Positions 56,280 through 64,000 of a DNA stretch of 64,000 nt are shown in pieces. This DNA is from Palsa-504 sp963800415 (GTDB lineage: Bacteria > Actinomycetota > Actinomycetes > Streptosporangiales > Streptosporangiaceae), in contig CAWDBS010000019.1 of NCBI GenBank assembly GCA_963800415.1, forward strand, positions 28,948 through 92,947, given 5' to 3'. The position numbers were made by a program, and so were the translations under genes. The notes below the pieces were generated by a model that saw nothing but the letters and a program-made list of their open reading frames with translations, did no database searches and was not told where the DNA came from. Position 1 is the first letter of the stretch. The number at the start of each line of letters is the position of its first letter.

Positions 56280-58914
56280 ATGCGAGTGCCGCTTTCCTGG
56301 CTGCGCGAGTACGCGCCGCTGCCCGAGCCGGTCGATGCCACCGAGGTCTCGCGCCGGCTGACCGCGGCCGGGCTCGAGGTCGAGTCGGTGGAGCCGGTCG
56401 GGCACGACATCCGCGGCGTGGTGGTCGCCCAGGTGCTCCTCATCGAGGAGCTGACCGGACCCCAGAAGCTGAAGAAGCCGATCAGGTACTGCCGGGTCGC
56501 CGTCTCCGACAGCCAGCTGGCCGGGCCGCCCGATGAGGCGTCCGGCGTGATCTGCGGCGCGGTCAACTTCGCCGTCGGCGACCGGGTTGCGCTCGCGCTG
56601 CCCGGCGCGGTGCTGCCCGGCGGATTTGAGATCGGCGCCCGCAAGACCTACGGCCACATATCGGAGGGGATGATCTGCTCGGTCAGCGAGCTGGCCATCG
56701 GCGACGATCACTCCGGCATCCTGGTGCTGCCCCCCGACGCGCCGCTCGGCGCGGATTTCGTGTCCTACGCGAACCTGCGTGACGAGGTGTTCGAGATCGC
56801 GGTGACGCCCGACCGCGGTTACGCCGTATCGGTGCGCGGCACCGCGCGGGAGCTCGCCAGCGCGTTCAGCGTGCCCTTCCGCGATCCGGCCGGGACCGCG
56901 CTGCCGGATGCGGCCCTGCTCGGCGGCGAGCTCGGCTACGTCGGCCCGGACGTCTACCCGGCCCGCATCGACGACCCGGCCGGCTGCGACCGGTTCGTGC
57001 TGCGCGAGGTGCGCGGCTTCTCCCCGGCGGCGCAGACCCCGCTGTGGATGCAGGTGCGGCTGGCCCGGTCCGGGGTCCGCAGCGTGTCACTCGCGGTGGA
57101 CGTGACCAACTACCTGATGCTCGAGCTCGGGCAGCCGCTGCACGCGTTCGACCGGTCCAAGCTGACCGGCGAGATCGCGGTCCGGCGGGCGCAGCCGGGG
57201 GAGCGGCTGGAGACGCTGGATCACGTGGTCCGGACGCTCGACGCCGACGACATCCTGATCACCGACGCGTCCGGGCCGATCTCCCTGGCCGGCACCATGG
57301 GTGGCCTGTCCACCGAGATCGACTCGGAGTCGACCGACCTGGTGATCGAGGCAGCGCACTTCTCCGCCAGGGGAATTGCCAAGATGGCCCGGCGGCACAA
57401 GCTGCACAGCGAGGCGTCCTACCGGTTCGAGCGCGGCGTGGACCGCGAGCTTCCGCTGCGCGCCAGCGCCAAGGCGGTGGCTCTGCTGTCCGGGCTGGGC
57501 GGCGGTCAGGTGGTGCCGGGCTGCACGCACGCGTCGGTCGAGGTGCCGCCGGTGCAGATCTGGTTGGCGGTGGACTATCCAGACCGGGTAGCCGGTATGG
57601 TCTACGGCCGGGACACCGTGGTCCGTCGGCTGCGCGAGGTGGGCTGCTCGGTGCGCGAGACGCGTGGAGCCGCGCCGACCATTGCGCCCTGGCGGGCCGG
57701 GGAGCCGGCCGCCCCGCCGTCCGCCGCGGCTGACGGCCCCGTGCTCGAGGTGACCCCGCCGAGCTGGCGGCCCGACCTCACCGACCCCGCCGACCTGGCC
57801 GAGGAGGTCATCCGGCTGGAAGGCTACGAGAACGTCCCGGCCCGGATGCCGCGCGCGCTGGCCGGGCGCGGGCTCACGCCGCGCCAGCGGCTGCGCCGTT
57901 CGGTGGGCCGGGCGCTGGCCGAGGCCGGGTATGTGGAGGTGCTGTCGTGGCCGTTCGGGTCGCGGACCGACGCGGACCTGCTCGGGCTGCCGACCGACGA
58001 CATGCGCCGCCACGCGGTGACGGTGGCGAACCCGCTCAGCGAGGACGAGCCGCTGCTGCGCACCACCTTGCTGCCCGGGCTGTTCCGGGTGCTGGCGCGG
58101 AACATCGGCCGCGGCTTCGCCGACACCGCGCTGTTCGAGACCGGCCTGGTTTTCCGGCCCCGGCCGGGGGCGGCGCCCTCGGCGCCGATCCTCCCGGTGG
58201 ACCGCGGACCCACGGTGGCCGAACTCGCCTCCCTGGAAGCCGCCCTTCCCGACCAGCCGCTGCGAGTGGGCGCCGTGCTGGCCGGCGCGCGTGAACTCGA
58301 CGGCTGGTGGGGCAACGGGACGCCCGGCGTCCTGGGCGGACGCGATCGAGGCGGCCCGCGCGATCGGCCGGTCGTGCCGGGTCCGGCTCGACGTCCGGGC
58401 CGACACGCACGCGCCCTGGCATCCGGGCCGCTGCGCGGCCATCTACACCCAGGTCACGGACTCCGACGGTACGCGGGAGTGGCTGGCGGGACACGCCGGC
58501 GAACTGCATCCGCGGGTGATCAAGGCATTCGGGCTGCCGGAGCGGACCTCTGCCATGGAGCTTGACCTGTCGGTGGTGTTCACCGCGGCCGAGGGCGTCG
58601 GTCCCGTGCAGGCCCCTCAGCTGTCCACTTACCCGCTGGCCACCCAGGACGTGGCCCTGATCGTGGACGCGGCCGTGCCCGCCGCCGAGGTCGAGGCGGC
58701 GCTGGTGGCGGGCGCGCCGAAGGAGCTGCTCGAGGGCGTGCGGCTGTTCGACGTGTACACCGGAGCCCAGGTCGGCGAACAGCGCAAGTCGCTGGCGTAC
58801 ACGCTCAGGTTCCGCGCCCCGGACCGGACGCTCACCGCCGCCGAGACCTCGGCGGCCCGCGACGCGGCCGTCGCCGAGGCCGCCCGCCGCGTCGGCGCCG
58901 TGCTCCGCAGCTAG
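56280..58914 (+). CDS. pheT: Phenylalanyl-tRNA synthetase beta subunit (one-base frameshift)
   Basis: About 877 residues when corrected. MRVPLSWLREYAPLPEPVDA begins the protein; an EMAP/OB-type tRNA-binding domain follows (ICGAVNFAVGDRVALALPGA), then B3/B4 editing, B5 and class II-like domains (ARRHKLHSEASYRFERGVDR, AEAGYVEVLSWPFGS). After DGWWGNG the frame breaks at an extra A (58320). Removing it restores RPASWADAIEAARAIGRSCR and the C-terminal anticodon-binding FDX-ACB domain (QLSTYPLATQDVALIVDAAV, KSLAYTLRFRAPDRTLTAAE), stop at 58914. As written the first frame runs to 58565. It forms the heterotetramer with PheS. Confidence 0.92.
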
Positions 58915-58950
58915 ACGGGCCTGCGGAGCTAGACGGGCCTGCGGAGCTAG
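58907..58950 (+). repeat. Tandem 18-bp repeats after pheT
   Basis: AGCTAGACGGGCCTGCGG occurs twice in tandem with a partial third copy, beginning on the pheT stop codon. Each copy has TAG in the same position, so they duplicate the gene end. Function unknown. Confidence 0.8.
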
Positions 58951-59170
58951 GAAGCCCCGCCCGGTCACTGCCACACTCGCCGCACCGCAGGACTCGGCCA
59001 GCTGCCGGGTTGGAGCCGCTCTGGGCTGGCCTGTTGCTAAGCGAGGCAACTGTCGGTCAGGATGTGATCACCGAAGACCGCAGCGATTCGCTGAGCCGGA
59101 GGGCGAGATAACTAGACAAGCGGTAGCCCGGGGGGGTTCAACCGAGCAGGCCGCGACGACATTCCGCGAC

Positions 59171-60376
59171 GTGTTCGCGGTGGCGGAGTTCCGGGCCCTG
59201 TGGGCGGCGCAGCTCTTGTCGGTCATCGGTGATCAGCTAGCCCGCGTCGCGCTGACCGTGCTCGTCTATGACCAGACCCGTTCGGCCCTGCTCGCGGCGA
59301 TCACCTTCGTAGCCAGCATCGTGCCGACCTTCGTCGGCGGCGTGACGCTGGCCTGGCTAGCCGACAAGTACCCCCGCCGAGCCGTGATGATCGCCTGCGA
59401 CCTGGCCCGGTGCGGGCTTGTCCTGGTCATGGCCATTCCGGGCCTGCCGCTGGGCGGCCTGGTGATGCTGCTCTTCCTGGTCACGCTGGTCGGCGCGCCG
59501 TTCACCTCGGCGCGCGCGGCCATTTACCCCGACGTGCTGGTCGGCGAGAGATACGTGCTGGGGACGGCGGTGACGCTCACCACGTACCAGTTCGCGCAGG
59601 TCCTTGGCTTCGCAGCCGGGGGTGCCGTCACCGGGTTCTTCGGCACGCGCTGGTCTTTGATCATCGACGCGGCGACCTTCGCCGCGTCCGCGTTCATCGT
59701 CCGAGCCCGGGTACGCTCACGACCCGCCCCGATGGTCGCGGCCGCAGGCCACCATGAGCCGGGCCAACTGGCCGGCGTCCTCGCCGGTGCCCGCCTCGTC
59801 TTCACTCGCCCGGGCCTGCGCGCGCCGATGCTGCTCGGCTGGCTGGCGGCGTTCTACAATGCTCCGGAAGGCGTGGTCACGCCGCTCGCCCGGGACCTCG
59901 GCGGCGGCGCCGCCATTGTCGGCGTGATCCTGGCCGCCGCGGCTCTGGGGGAGACTACCGGCGCGCTCATGTTCAGCCGCTTCGTGGCTCCGCCGACACG
60001 GCTGCGCCTGATGGGCCCGCTTGCCGTCGCCGCCTGCGCGGTTCTGGCCCTGTTCTTCTGGCAGCCCGGCCTGCCCGGATCGCTGCTGATCTTGTTCGCG
60101 TCCGGTCTGGGCGGGTCTTACCAGATCGCCGCCAACGCTGCCTTCGTGAGCGCAGCGCCGCAAGAACGGCGCAGTCAAGCCTTCGGCTTGGCCCAGGGTG
60201 GTATCAGCCTGGGCCAGGGAATAGTCATCGTCCTGGCGGGAGCCGCCGCAGACCACCATTCCCCGGCATGGGTCATTGCGGTATCCGGTACTGTCGGCGC
60301 CGCGGTAGCGCTAGCGATAGCGGTCAGCTGGGCTAGGGATCGTGGGCAGTCGACGGACGGACACCGTCAGCGCTAA
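59171..60376 (+). CDS. MFS transporter
   Basis: 401 residues with about 11-12 membrane helices. FRALWAAQLLSVIGDQLARV is the usual start of DHA3-type exporters (MefA/EntS-like), LAWLADKYPRRAVMIACDLA the motif-A loop, and PFTSARAAIYPDVLVGERYV another family landmark. FASGLGGSYQIAANAAFVSA lies in the second half. The substrate is unknown; a drug or small metabolite is likely. GTG 59171 is the first usable start after an in-frame region without starts, so the first few residues before helix 1 may be missing. No clear Shine-Dalgarno. Two tiny ORFs converge on its end. Confidence 0.85.
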   Translation: MFAVAEFRALWAAQLLSVIGDQLARVALTVLVYDQTRSALLAAITFVASIVPTFVGGVTLAWLADKYPRRAVMIACDLARCGLVLVMAIPGLPLGGLVMLLFLVTLVGAPFTSARAAIYPDVLVGERYVLGTAVTLTTYQFAQVLGFAAGGAVTGFFGTRWSLIIDAATFAASAFIVRARVRSRPAPMVAAAGHHEPGQLAGVLAGARLVFTRPGLRAPMLLGWLAAFYNAPEGVVTPLARDLGGGAAIVGVILAAAALGETTGALMFSRFVAPPTRLRLMGPLAVAACAVLALFFWQPGLPGSLLILFASGLGGSYQIAANAAFVSAAPQERRSQAFGLAQGGISLGQGIVIVLAGAAADHHSPAWVIAVSGTVGAAVALAIAVSWARDRGQSTDGHRQR

Positions 60377-60379
60377 GGG

Positions 60380-60403
60380 TCAGCCCCAGTGGGTGTCGCG
60401 CAC
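60380..60403 (-). CDS. Heptapeptide mini-ORF VRDTHWG
   Basis: GTG CGC GAC ACC CAC TGG GGC TGA on the minus strand, with AAGGAG (60415-60410) six bases before the GTG, an excellent ribosome site. It is duplicated 50 bp upstream at 60453 with ATG. The product is seven residues. It may be a leader peptide, a precursor of a very small modified peptide, or an accidental duplication. No modifying enzyme is visible nearby. Confidence 0.5.
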   Translation of the reverse strand: MRDTHWG

Positions 60404-60452
60404 GGCGTGCTCCTTATCTCGTGGTGGTGGGCTGGTGCGGGCGTGCTGGGTG

Positions 60453-60476
60453 TCAGCCCCAGTGGGTGTCGCGCAT
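60453..60476 (-). CDS. Heptapeptide mini-ORF MRDTHWG
   Basis: ATG CGC GAC ACC CAC TGG GGC TGA on the minus strand, with AGGA (60487-60484) inside AGAGAGGACC seven bases before the ATG. Same peptide as the mini-ORF at 60380. The conservation covers the coding part and fades on both sides; the Shine-Dalgarno sequences differ, but both are good. Confidence 0.5.
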   Translation of the reverse strand: MRDTHWG

Positions 60477-60885
60477 GGTGTGGTCCTCTCTTTCGGTGTT
60501 TGATCGGATTCTCTACGTAACCACTTAAACGTCCCCGGCGGGAGGGGTGGTTCGGCTTTGGGCGCTCGCCGTACCGGGCGGGCGCTCGTTCCGGTGATCC
60601 ACATCCCACCGTCCGCGTCACGGCTACCCATTGTGGCTTGCAATTGCGCCCAGGGGGTGCTTTGTACTTATTGTCGGGAATAAGGCTGTCTCTGGTGTGA
60701 CATGCCGTGACTTTTTGCGGTGCTATGGGGACGTGTGGTGAACCAGACGGGCAAAAAGGGTACTGTTCTACCAGTGAGTAGCGGGATTTTCACGTTCTGC
60801 GCTCCCGGGGGCGGATAATGCTGGAGAATAGGCGTGCGTGCTGCGGCCCAGGTGGCAGTGCAATGGTTTGCAGGAGGAGGTACTG
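60477..60885. other. Intergenic region, divergent
   Basis: About 400 bases between the mini-ORFs (minus) and the first diguanylate cyclase (plus). It is AT-richer than average in 60500-60530 and 60640-60780 and should hold promoters for both directions. A T-rich GACTTTTTGCGG and similar short runs are seen, but no clear box pair. No gene supported. Confidence 0.4.
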
Positions 60886-62262
60886 ATGGAGCTGATCCGT
60901 CGCCTCCCGCGTCGGATGACAGCCGTCAGCGCCTGGCCGCTCTGGTCTCTGCCCCGCGGGCTCCTGGCCTACGTACTCACCGTCATTGCCGTAGATCTGG
61001 CTTCCATCGGCATCGCGGCCTCGTTCACCACAATTACCAGGCACGATCTGGCCTTGTTTGGCCTCTTGCTGGGATGCACGGCGATCTCCGTCGAGCTGAC
61101 CAGGAAGGCGGGAGAGCAAGGCGGCATGATCAAGGACGTCCAGGGCGTATGGGAATTGCCGGCCGCCGTCCTGCTGCCTCCGCTCTATGCGCTGCTCGTC
61201 CCTATCGTCCGGATAGCGCTGGTGCAGTTCCGGATCCGGCGTGCTCCCGTTTACCGCAGGGTTTTCAGCGCGGCGGCGATCGGGCTCTCTTACGGTGCCG
61301 CATCGGTAACCTTCCACGGCCTGTCCAGCCTGATGTCCCCGGAAGCGGGCGGGACGCTCAGCCGTGGCACGGTGTGGACCTTGCTGGTGGCGGCCAGCGT
61401 TCTGGCGAAGGAGGTCGTGAACAAGGCTGTGGTCATTACGGCCGTCAAGAGCGCTGATCCGGCCACGAATATCCGTACTGAAGTGTTCGGCCGCGAGCCG
61501 CTGTACAACGACGCGGCCGAGATCTGCATAAGCGTCCTGGTTGCCTACGGTGTGGCCGGGAACCCACTGCTCGCCCTGGCCGCGCTGCCCGTGGTTACGC
61601 TGCTACAGCGGTCGCTGCGCCACGTCCAGCTGGTTACCGACTCGCGGGCCGATTCGAAGACCGGCCTGCTCAACGCGGCAACCTGGGAACGCGAGGCGAC
61701 CGCGGAGGTCGGCCGCGCGGTGCGGACCAGGACACCGCTGGCGGTGGCGATACTCGACATCGACCGATTCAAGGTGATCAACGACACCTACGGTCACCTC
61801 GTCGGCGATCAGGTGCTGAAGGAAATAGCCCGCGCGCTCGACAGCTTCCTGCGTGACTACGACCGGGCCGGACGGTTCGGCGGCGAGGAGTTCTCGTTGC
61901 TGCTGCCGCAGACGCGGGCGGTAGACGCCTTCCGCATCGCCGAGCGTGTGCGCGCAAACATCGCCGGCCTGTCCATCATCGTGCCCGGCGCGACCGGCGG
62001 GGAGCGGGTACATGTCACGGTGTCGATCGGGGTGGCCGCCCTGGACAGCGGCAGCAAGCGCGAATACGCCGAACTCATGGCCACAGCGGACGCCGCGCTG
62101 TACCGGGCGAAGTCCGGCGGCCGGGACCAGGTGCAGATGATCAGCACGACCAGGGGCCTGAGTGCGATCAGCGGCGGGGGTCGCGGCAGCGACAGCAGCG
62201 GTTCCGGCACCAGCGGCGGCGCTGACGCGCCAAGCGCATTCCGCCGTGCTCAGAACCTGTGA
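60886..62262 (+). CDS. Membrane-anchored diguanylate cyclase
   Basis: 458 residues. Six or so N-terminal membrane helices (about 22-45, 50-68, 85-110, 122-145, 160-180, 205-230) form a MASE-like sensor of unknown ligand. GGDEF domain from about 255: DSRADSKTGLLNAATWERE, LAVAILDIDRFKVINDTYGH, then the active-site loop RFGGEEFSLLLPQTRAV and VTVSIGVAALDSGS. The signature reads GGEEF, which is active in most families. It makes c-di-GMP. No RxxD inhibitory site is obvious. GGAGGAGG five bases before the ATG at 60886 is a strong Shine-Dalgarno. The tail is Gly/Ser-rich. A paralogue follows. Confidence 0.9.
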   Translation: MELIRRLPRRMTAVSAWPLWSLPRGLLAYVLTVIAVDLASIGIAASFTTITRHDLALFGLLLGCTAISVELTRKAGEQGGMIKDVQGVWELPAAVLLPPLYALLVPIVRIALVQFRIRRAPVYRRVFSAAAIGLSYGAASVTFHGLSSLMSPEAGGTLSRGTVWTLLVAASVLAKEVVNKAVVITAVKSADPATNIRTEVFGREPLYNDAAEICISVLVAYGVAGNPLLALAALPVVTLLQRSLRHVQLVTDSRADSKTGLLNAATWEREATAEVGRAVRTRTPLAVAILDIDRFKVINDTYGHLVGDQVLKEIARALDSFLRDYDRAGRFGGEEFSLLLPQTRAVDAFRIAERVRANIAGLSIIVPGATGGERVHVTVSIGVAALDSGSKREYAELMATADAALYRAKSGGRDQVQMISTTRGLSAISGGGRGSDSSGSGTSGGADAPSAFRRAQNL

Positions 62263-62636
62263 TCATCCGGCAACCGGATGGGTGGGGTCAGGACCAGCTG
62301 CCAGTGCGCATGTCTGCGCTCCTCTCGTCAGGTGATCGGGTGAGCCCATCTGCGGGGCTACGAGGGCTACAGGGAGTCATCCCGCGTCAACAGGCCGATG
62401 ATAGGGAAGGCGGCCCCGCATTTTCCGAAATGTCCGGGATCTGGGACCAGTCCGTCTCCGAACAGGCACGCAGAGTAATCTGCTTGGAGCAGAGCGCAGC
62501 ATCCCTAAGAAGAATCAACCTCATGGAGTAGCTGAATTTTGACGTTCAGCAGTCTTTGTCACGGCAATCCAGGACACTAGGTGGTAGGTGCTCCTCCCTA
62601 TCTAGGTTCAGGGTGCTTGTCTGCCAAGGAGATGTC
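62263..62636. other. Intergenic region between paralogous diguanylate cyclases
   Basis: 374 bases without a supported gene. A short open frame at 62259-62531 has no recognisable domain. The end (62560-62630) should hold the promoter of the second cyclase. I see no repeat shared with the region before the first cyclase. Confidence 0.4.
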
Positions 62637-64000
62637 GTGGATGCCATTCGCCGGCTGCGGGGGCGAAACGTCGGCATCAGGGCTCCCGGGGCTTGGCCGA
62701 TCTGGGAGCTTCCGCGCTGGCTGAGAGCCTTCATCTGTATCGTCGTGCTGGCCGACGCCGTCTTCCTCGCGATCGCGGCGAGCAGGGTATCCATCCGCGC
62801 CCATGATCTTGAGCTGTTCGCCGCGCTGCTCGTATGCAGCGCGGCCACCGTGGAGCTGACCAGGCGAGTCGGCGAGAACACCGGGTTCGTCAAGGACGTG
62901 CACGCGATCTGGGAACTGCCCGTCGCGATGTTGCTGCCGCTGGCCTACGCGCCGGTTCTTCCCGTCATCCGCTTCACTTTGACCCAGTGGCGGATTCTCC
63001 AGGTTCCCGTGCACCGGCGGGCGTTCAGCGCGGCCGCTATCGGGCTGAGCTATATCGCCGCCGCATTCGTATTCCACGCCCTCATCCGCCTGGCGCCGGG
63101 AGCGGCCTCGAACCCGGGTGGCCACGCCCTGGCCTGGATGGTGGTCGTGGCGGCCTGCGCGGTCGTGATGTGGGTCGTCAACCAGGGCCTGGTCCTCACC
63201 GCGGTCAAGGGCTCGGATCGGAACGTGAAAGTTCGCGAGGCACAGTTCGGCCGGGAACCGATCTACAACGACGTGACCGAGCTCTGCGTGGCCGTGCTTG
63301 TCACGTTCTGCCTGGCCAGCAACATAGTCGCGGCAGCCTTCGCGTTTCCCTTTGTCACGCTGCTGCAACGGTCGCTGCGCCACGCCCGGCTGGTCAAGGA
63401 CTCGCGGGTCGATGCCAAGACCGGGTTGCTGAACGCGGCGACCTGGGAGCGTGAGTCGGCCGCGGAGGTCGCCCGCGCAGTCCGGACCAGGACGTCTCTC
63501 GCGGTGGCCATGCTGGACATCGACCGGTTCAAGGCGATCAATGACACCTACGGTCACCTGCTCGGCGACCAGGTCATCAAGAAGATCGCGCACACGCTGA
63601 ACACCCTGCTGCGTGAGTATGACCTGGCCGGCCGGTTCGGCGGTGAGGAGTTCTCGCTGCTGCTGCCGCAGACCCGGGCGGTGGACGCGCTCCGCATCGC
63701 GGAGCGCGTGCGCGCCAGTATCGCGGGCATGTCCATCATCGCCCCCGGCACGGCCGGCGGGGAGCGGGTGCACGTCACGGTGTCGATCGGGGTGGCGGCA
63801 CTGGACAGCGGCAGCGAGCGCGAGCTCACCGAGCTGATGGCGGCGGCGGACGCGGCGCTGTACCGGGCGAAGTCCGCCGGCCGGGACCAGGTCCAGATGA
63901 TCAGCACGACCAGGGGCCTGAGTGCGGTTAGCAGCATCCCCCGCGCCGCCAGCGGCGAGGATCACGAGCCGAGCCTGTTCCGCCGCGCGGCGAGTTCCTA
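62637..64000 (+). CDS. Membrane-anchored diguanylate cyclase (cut at the window edge)
   Basis: 454 codons to the window end, where TA probably begins the stop. It is a close paralogue of the protein at 60886: a matching multi-helix N-terminal part (VELTRRVGENTGFVKDVHAI, FSAAAIGLSYIAAAFVFHAL), then the GGDEF domain with DSRVDAKTGLLNAATWERES, AVAMLDIDRFKAINDTYGHL, RFGGEEFSLLLPQTRAVDAL and QVQMISTTRGLSAVS at the end. AAGGAG five bases before the GTG at 62637 fixes the start. The cyclase domains are more alike than the membrane parts, suggesting a duplication with divergence of the sensor. Confidence 0.9.
   Translation, partial: MDAIRRLRGRNVGIRAPGAWPIWELPRWLRAFICIVVLADAVFLAIAASRVSIRAHDLELFAALLVCSAATVELTRRVGENTGFVKDVHAIWELPVAMLLPLAYAPVLPVIRFTLTQWRILQVPVHRRAFSAAAIGLSYIAAAFVFHALIRLAPGAASNPGGHALAWMVVVAACAVVMWVVNQGLVLTAVKGSDRNVKVREAQFGREPIYNDVTELCVAVLVTFCLASNIVAAAFAFPFVTLLQRSLRHARLVKDSRVDAKTGLLNAATWERESAAEVARAVRTRTSLAVAMLDIDRFKAINDTYGHLLGDQVIKKIAHTLNTLLREYDLAGRFGGEEFSLLLPQTRAVDALRIAERVRASIAGMSIIAPGTAGGERVHVTVSIGVAALDSGSERELTELMAAADAALYRAKSAGRDQVQMISTTRGLSAVSSIPRAASGEDHEPSLFRRAASS

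Noticed and set aside
60380..60643. 87-codon minus-strand frame ending in RDTHWG
   Set aside because: Low-complexity sequence with no ribosome site at its start; the two short ORFs with their own Shine-Dalgarno sequences explain the conserved part better.

Overview
High-GC actinobacterial chromosome. The gene content supports this: a GAF-ANTAR protein, an F420-type luciferase-like oxidoreductase, a DUF5302 protein, many GTG starts, the parA-like/scpA/scpB/rluB/aroH/tyrA/cmk/der block and the infC-rpmI-rplT-rRNA methyltransferase-sensor kinase-pheS-pheT block, both in the order known from Streptomyces and relatives. A red-type (form IC/ID) RuBisCO operon suggests facultative autotrophy; a soil actinomycete related to Streptosporangiales or Pseudonocardiales would fit, but the genus cannot be read from the sequence.

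Layout. Positions 1-2900 are accessory: the 3' end of a group II intron (textbook domain V plus domain VI), an unusual two-Ig-domain/four-helix membrane protein, and a decayed tyrosine integrase. Positions 2900-8000 hold a regulatory island: two STAS anti-sigma antagonists, an orphan NitT/TauT-type binding lipoprotein, GAF-ANTAR, and a Ser/Thr kinase. Positions 8200-24300 are mixed metabolic and mobile DNA: a deleted alcohol dehydrogenase, a PfkB sugar kinase, DinB, a DinG-like helicase, an LCP protein, HAD, MarC, homogentisate dioxygenase, PaiB-like, LLM oxidoreductase, MarR, a sarcosine-oxidase-like flavoenzyme and a fibronectin-III surface protein. Two short elements and one tnpB tail share an IS200/IS605-like right end resembling omegaRNA. 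Positions 24400-34800 hold the conserved chromosome-segregation/translation/aromatic block ending in bioA. Positions 34900-40700 carry small oxidoreductases, a secreted protease and membrane proteins. Positions 40960-45900 hold cbbR-cbbL-cbbS-cbbX with a convergent phosphoribulokinase. Positions 46000-50750 hold a two-component pair and a MarR-controlled DrrAB-type exporter. Positions 51000-58900 are the infC-pheT block. The window closes with an MFS exporter and two paralogous membrane diguanylate cyclases, the second cut by the window edge.

Most notable: (i) a G/C-tract repeat family present in the reading frames of three unrelated proteins, with two long copies in opposite orientations; (ii) a staircase of four ATGA sequences at 14-bp spacing leading into the exporter ATPase; (iii) two tandem heptapeptide ORFs (M/V-RDTHWG), each with a Shine-Dalgarno; (iv) solo IS605-like elements sitting exactly at the start codons of two genes; (v) single-base frame disruptions in pheS, pheT, hmgA and an LCP gene, and a missing stop in phosphoribulokinase. 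Point (v) may be sequence error, but each case can be localised to a base or a short run.
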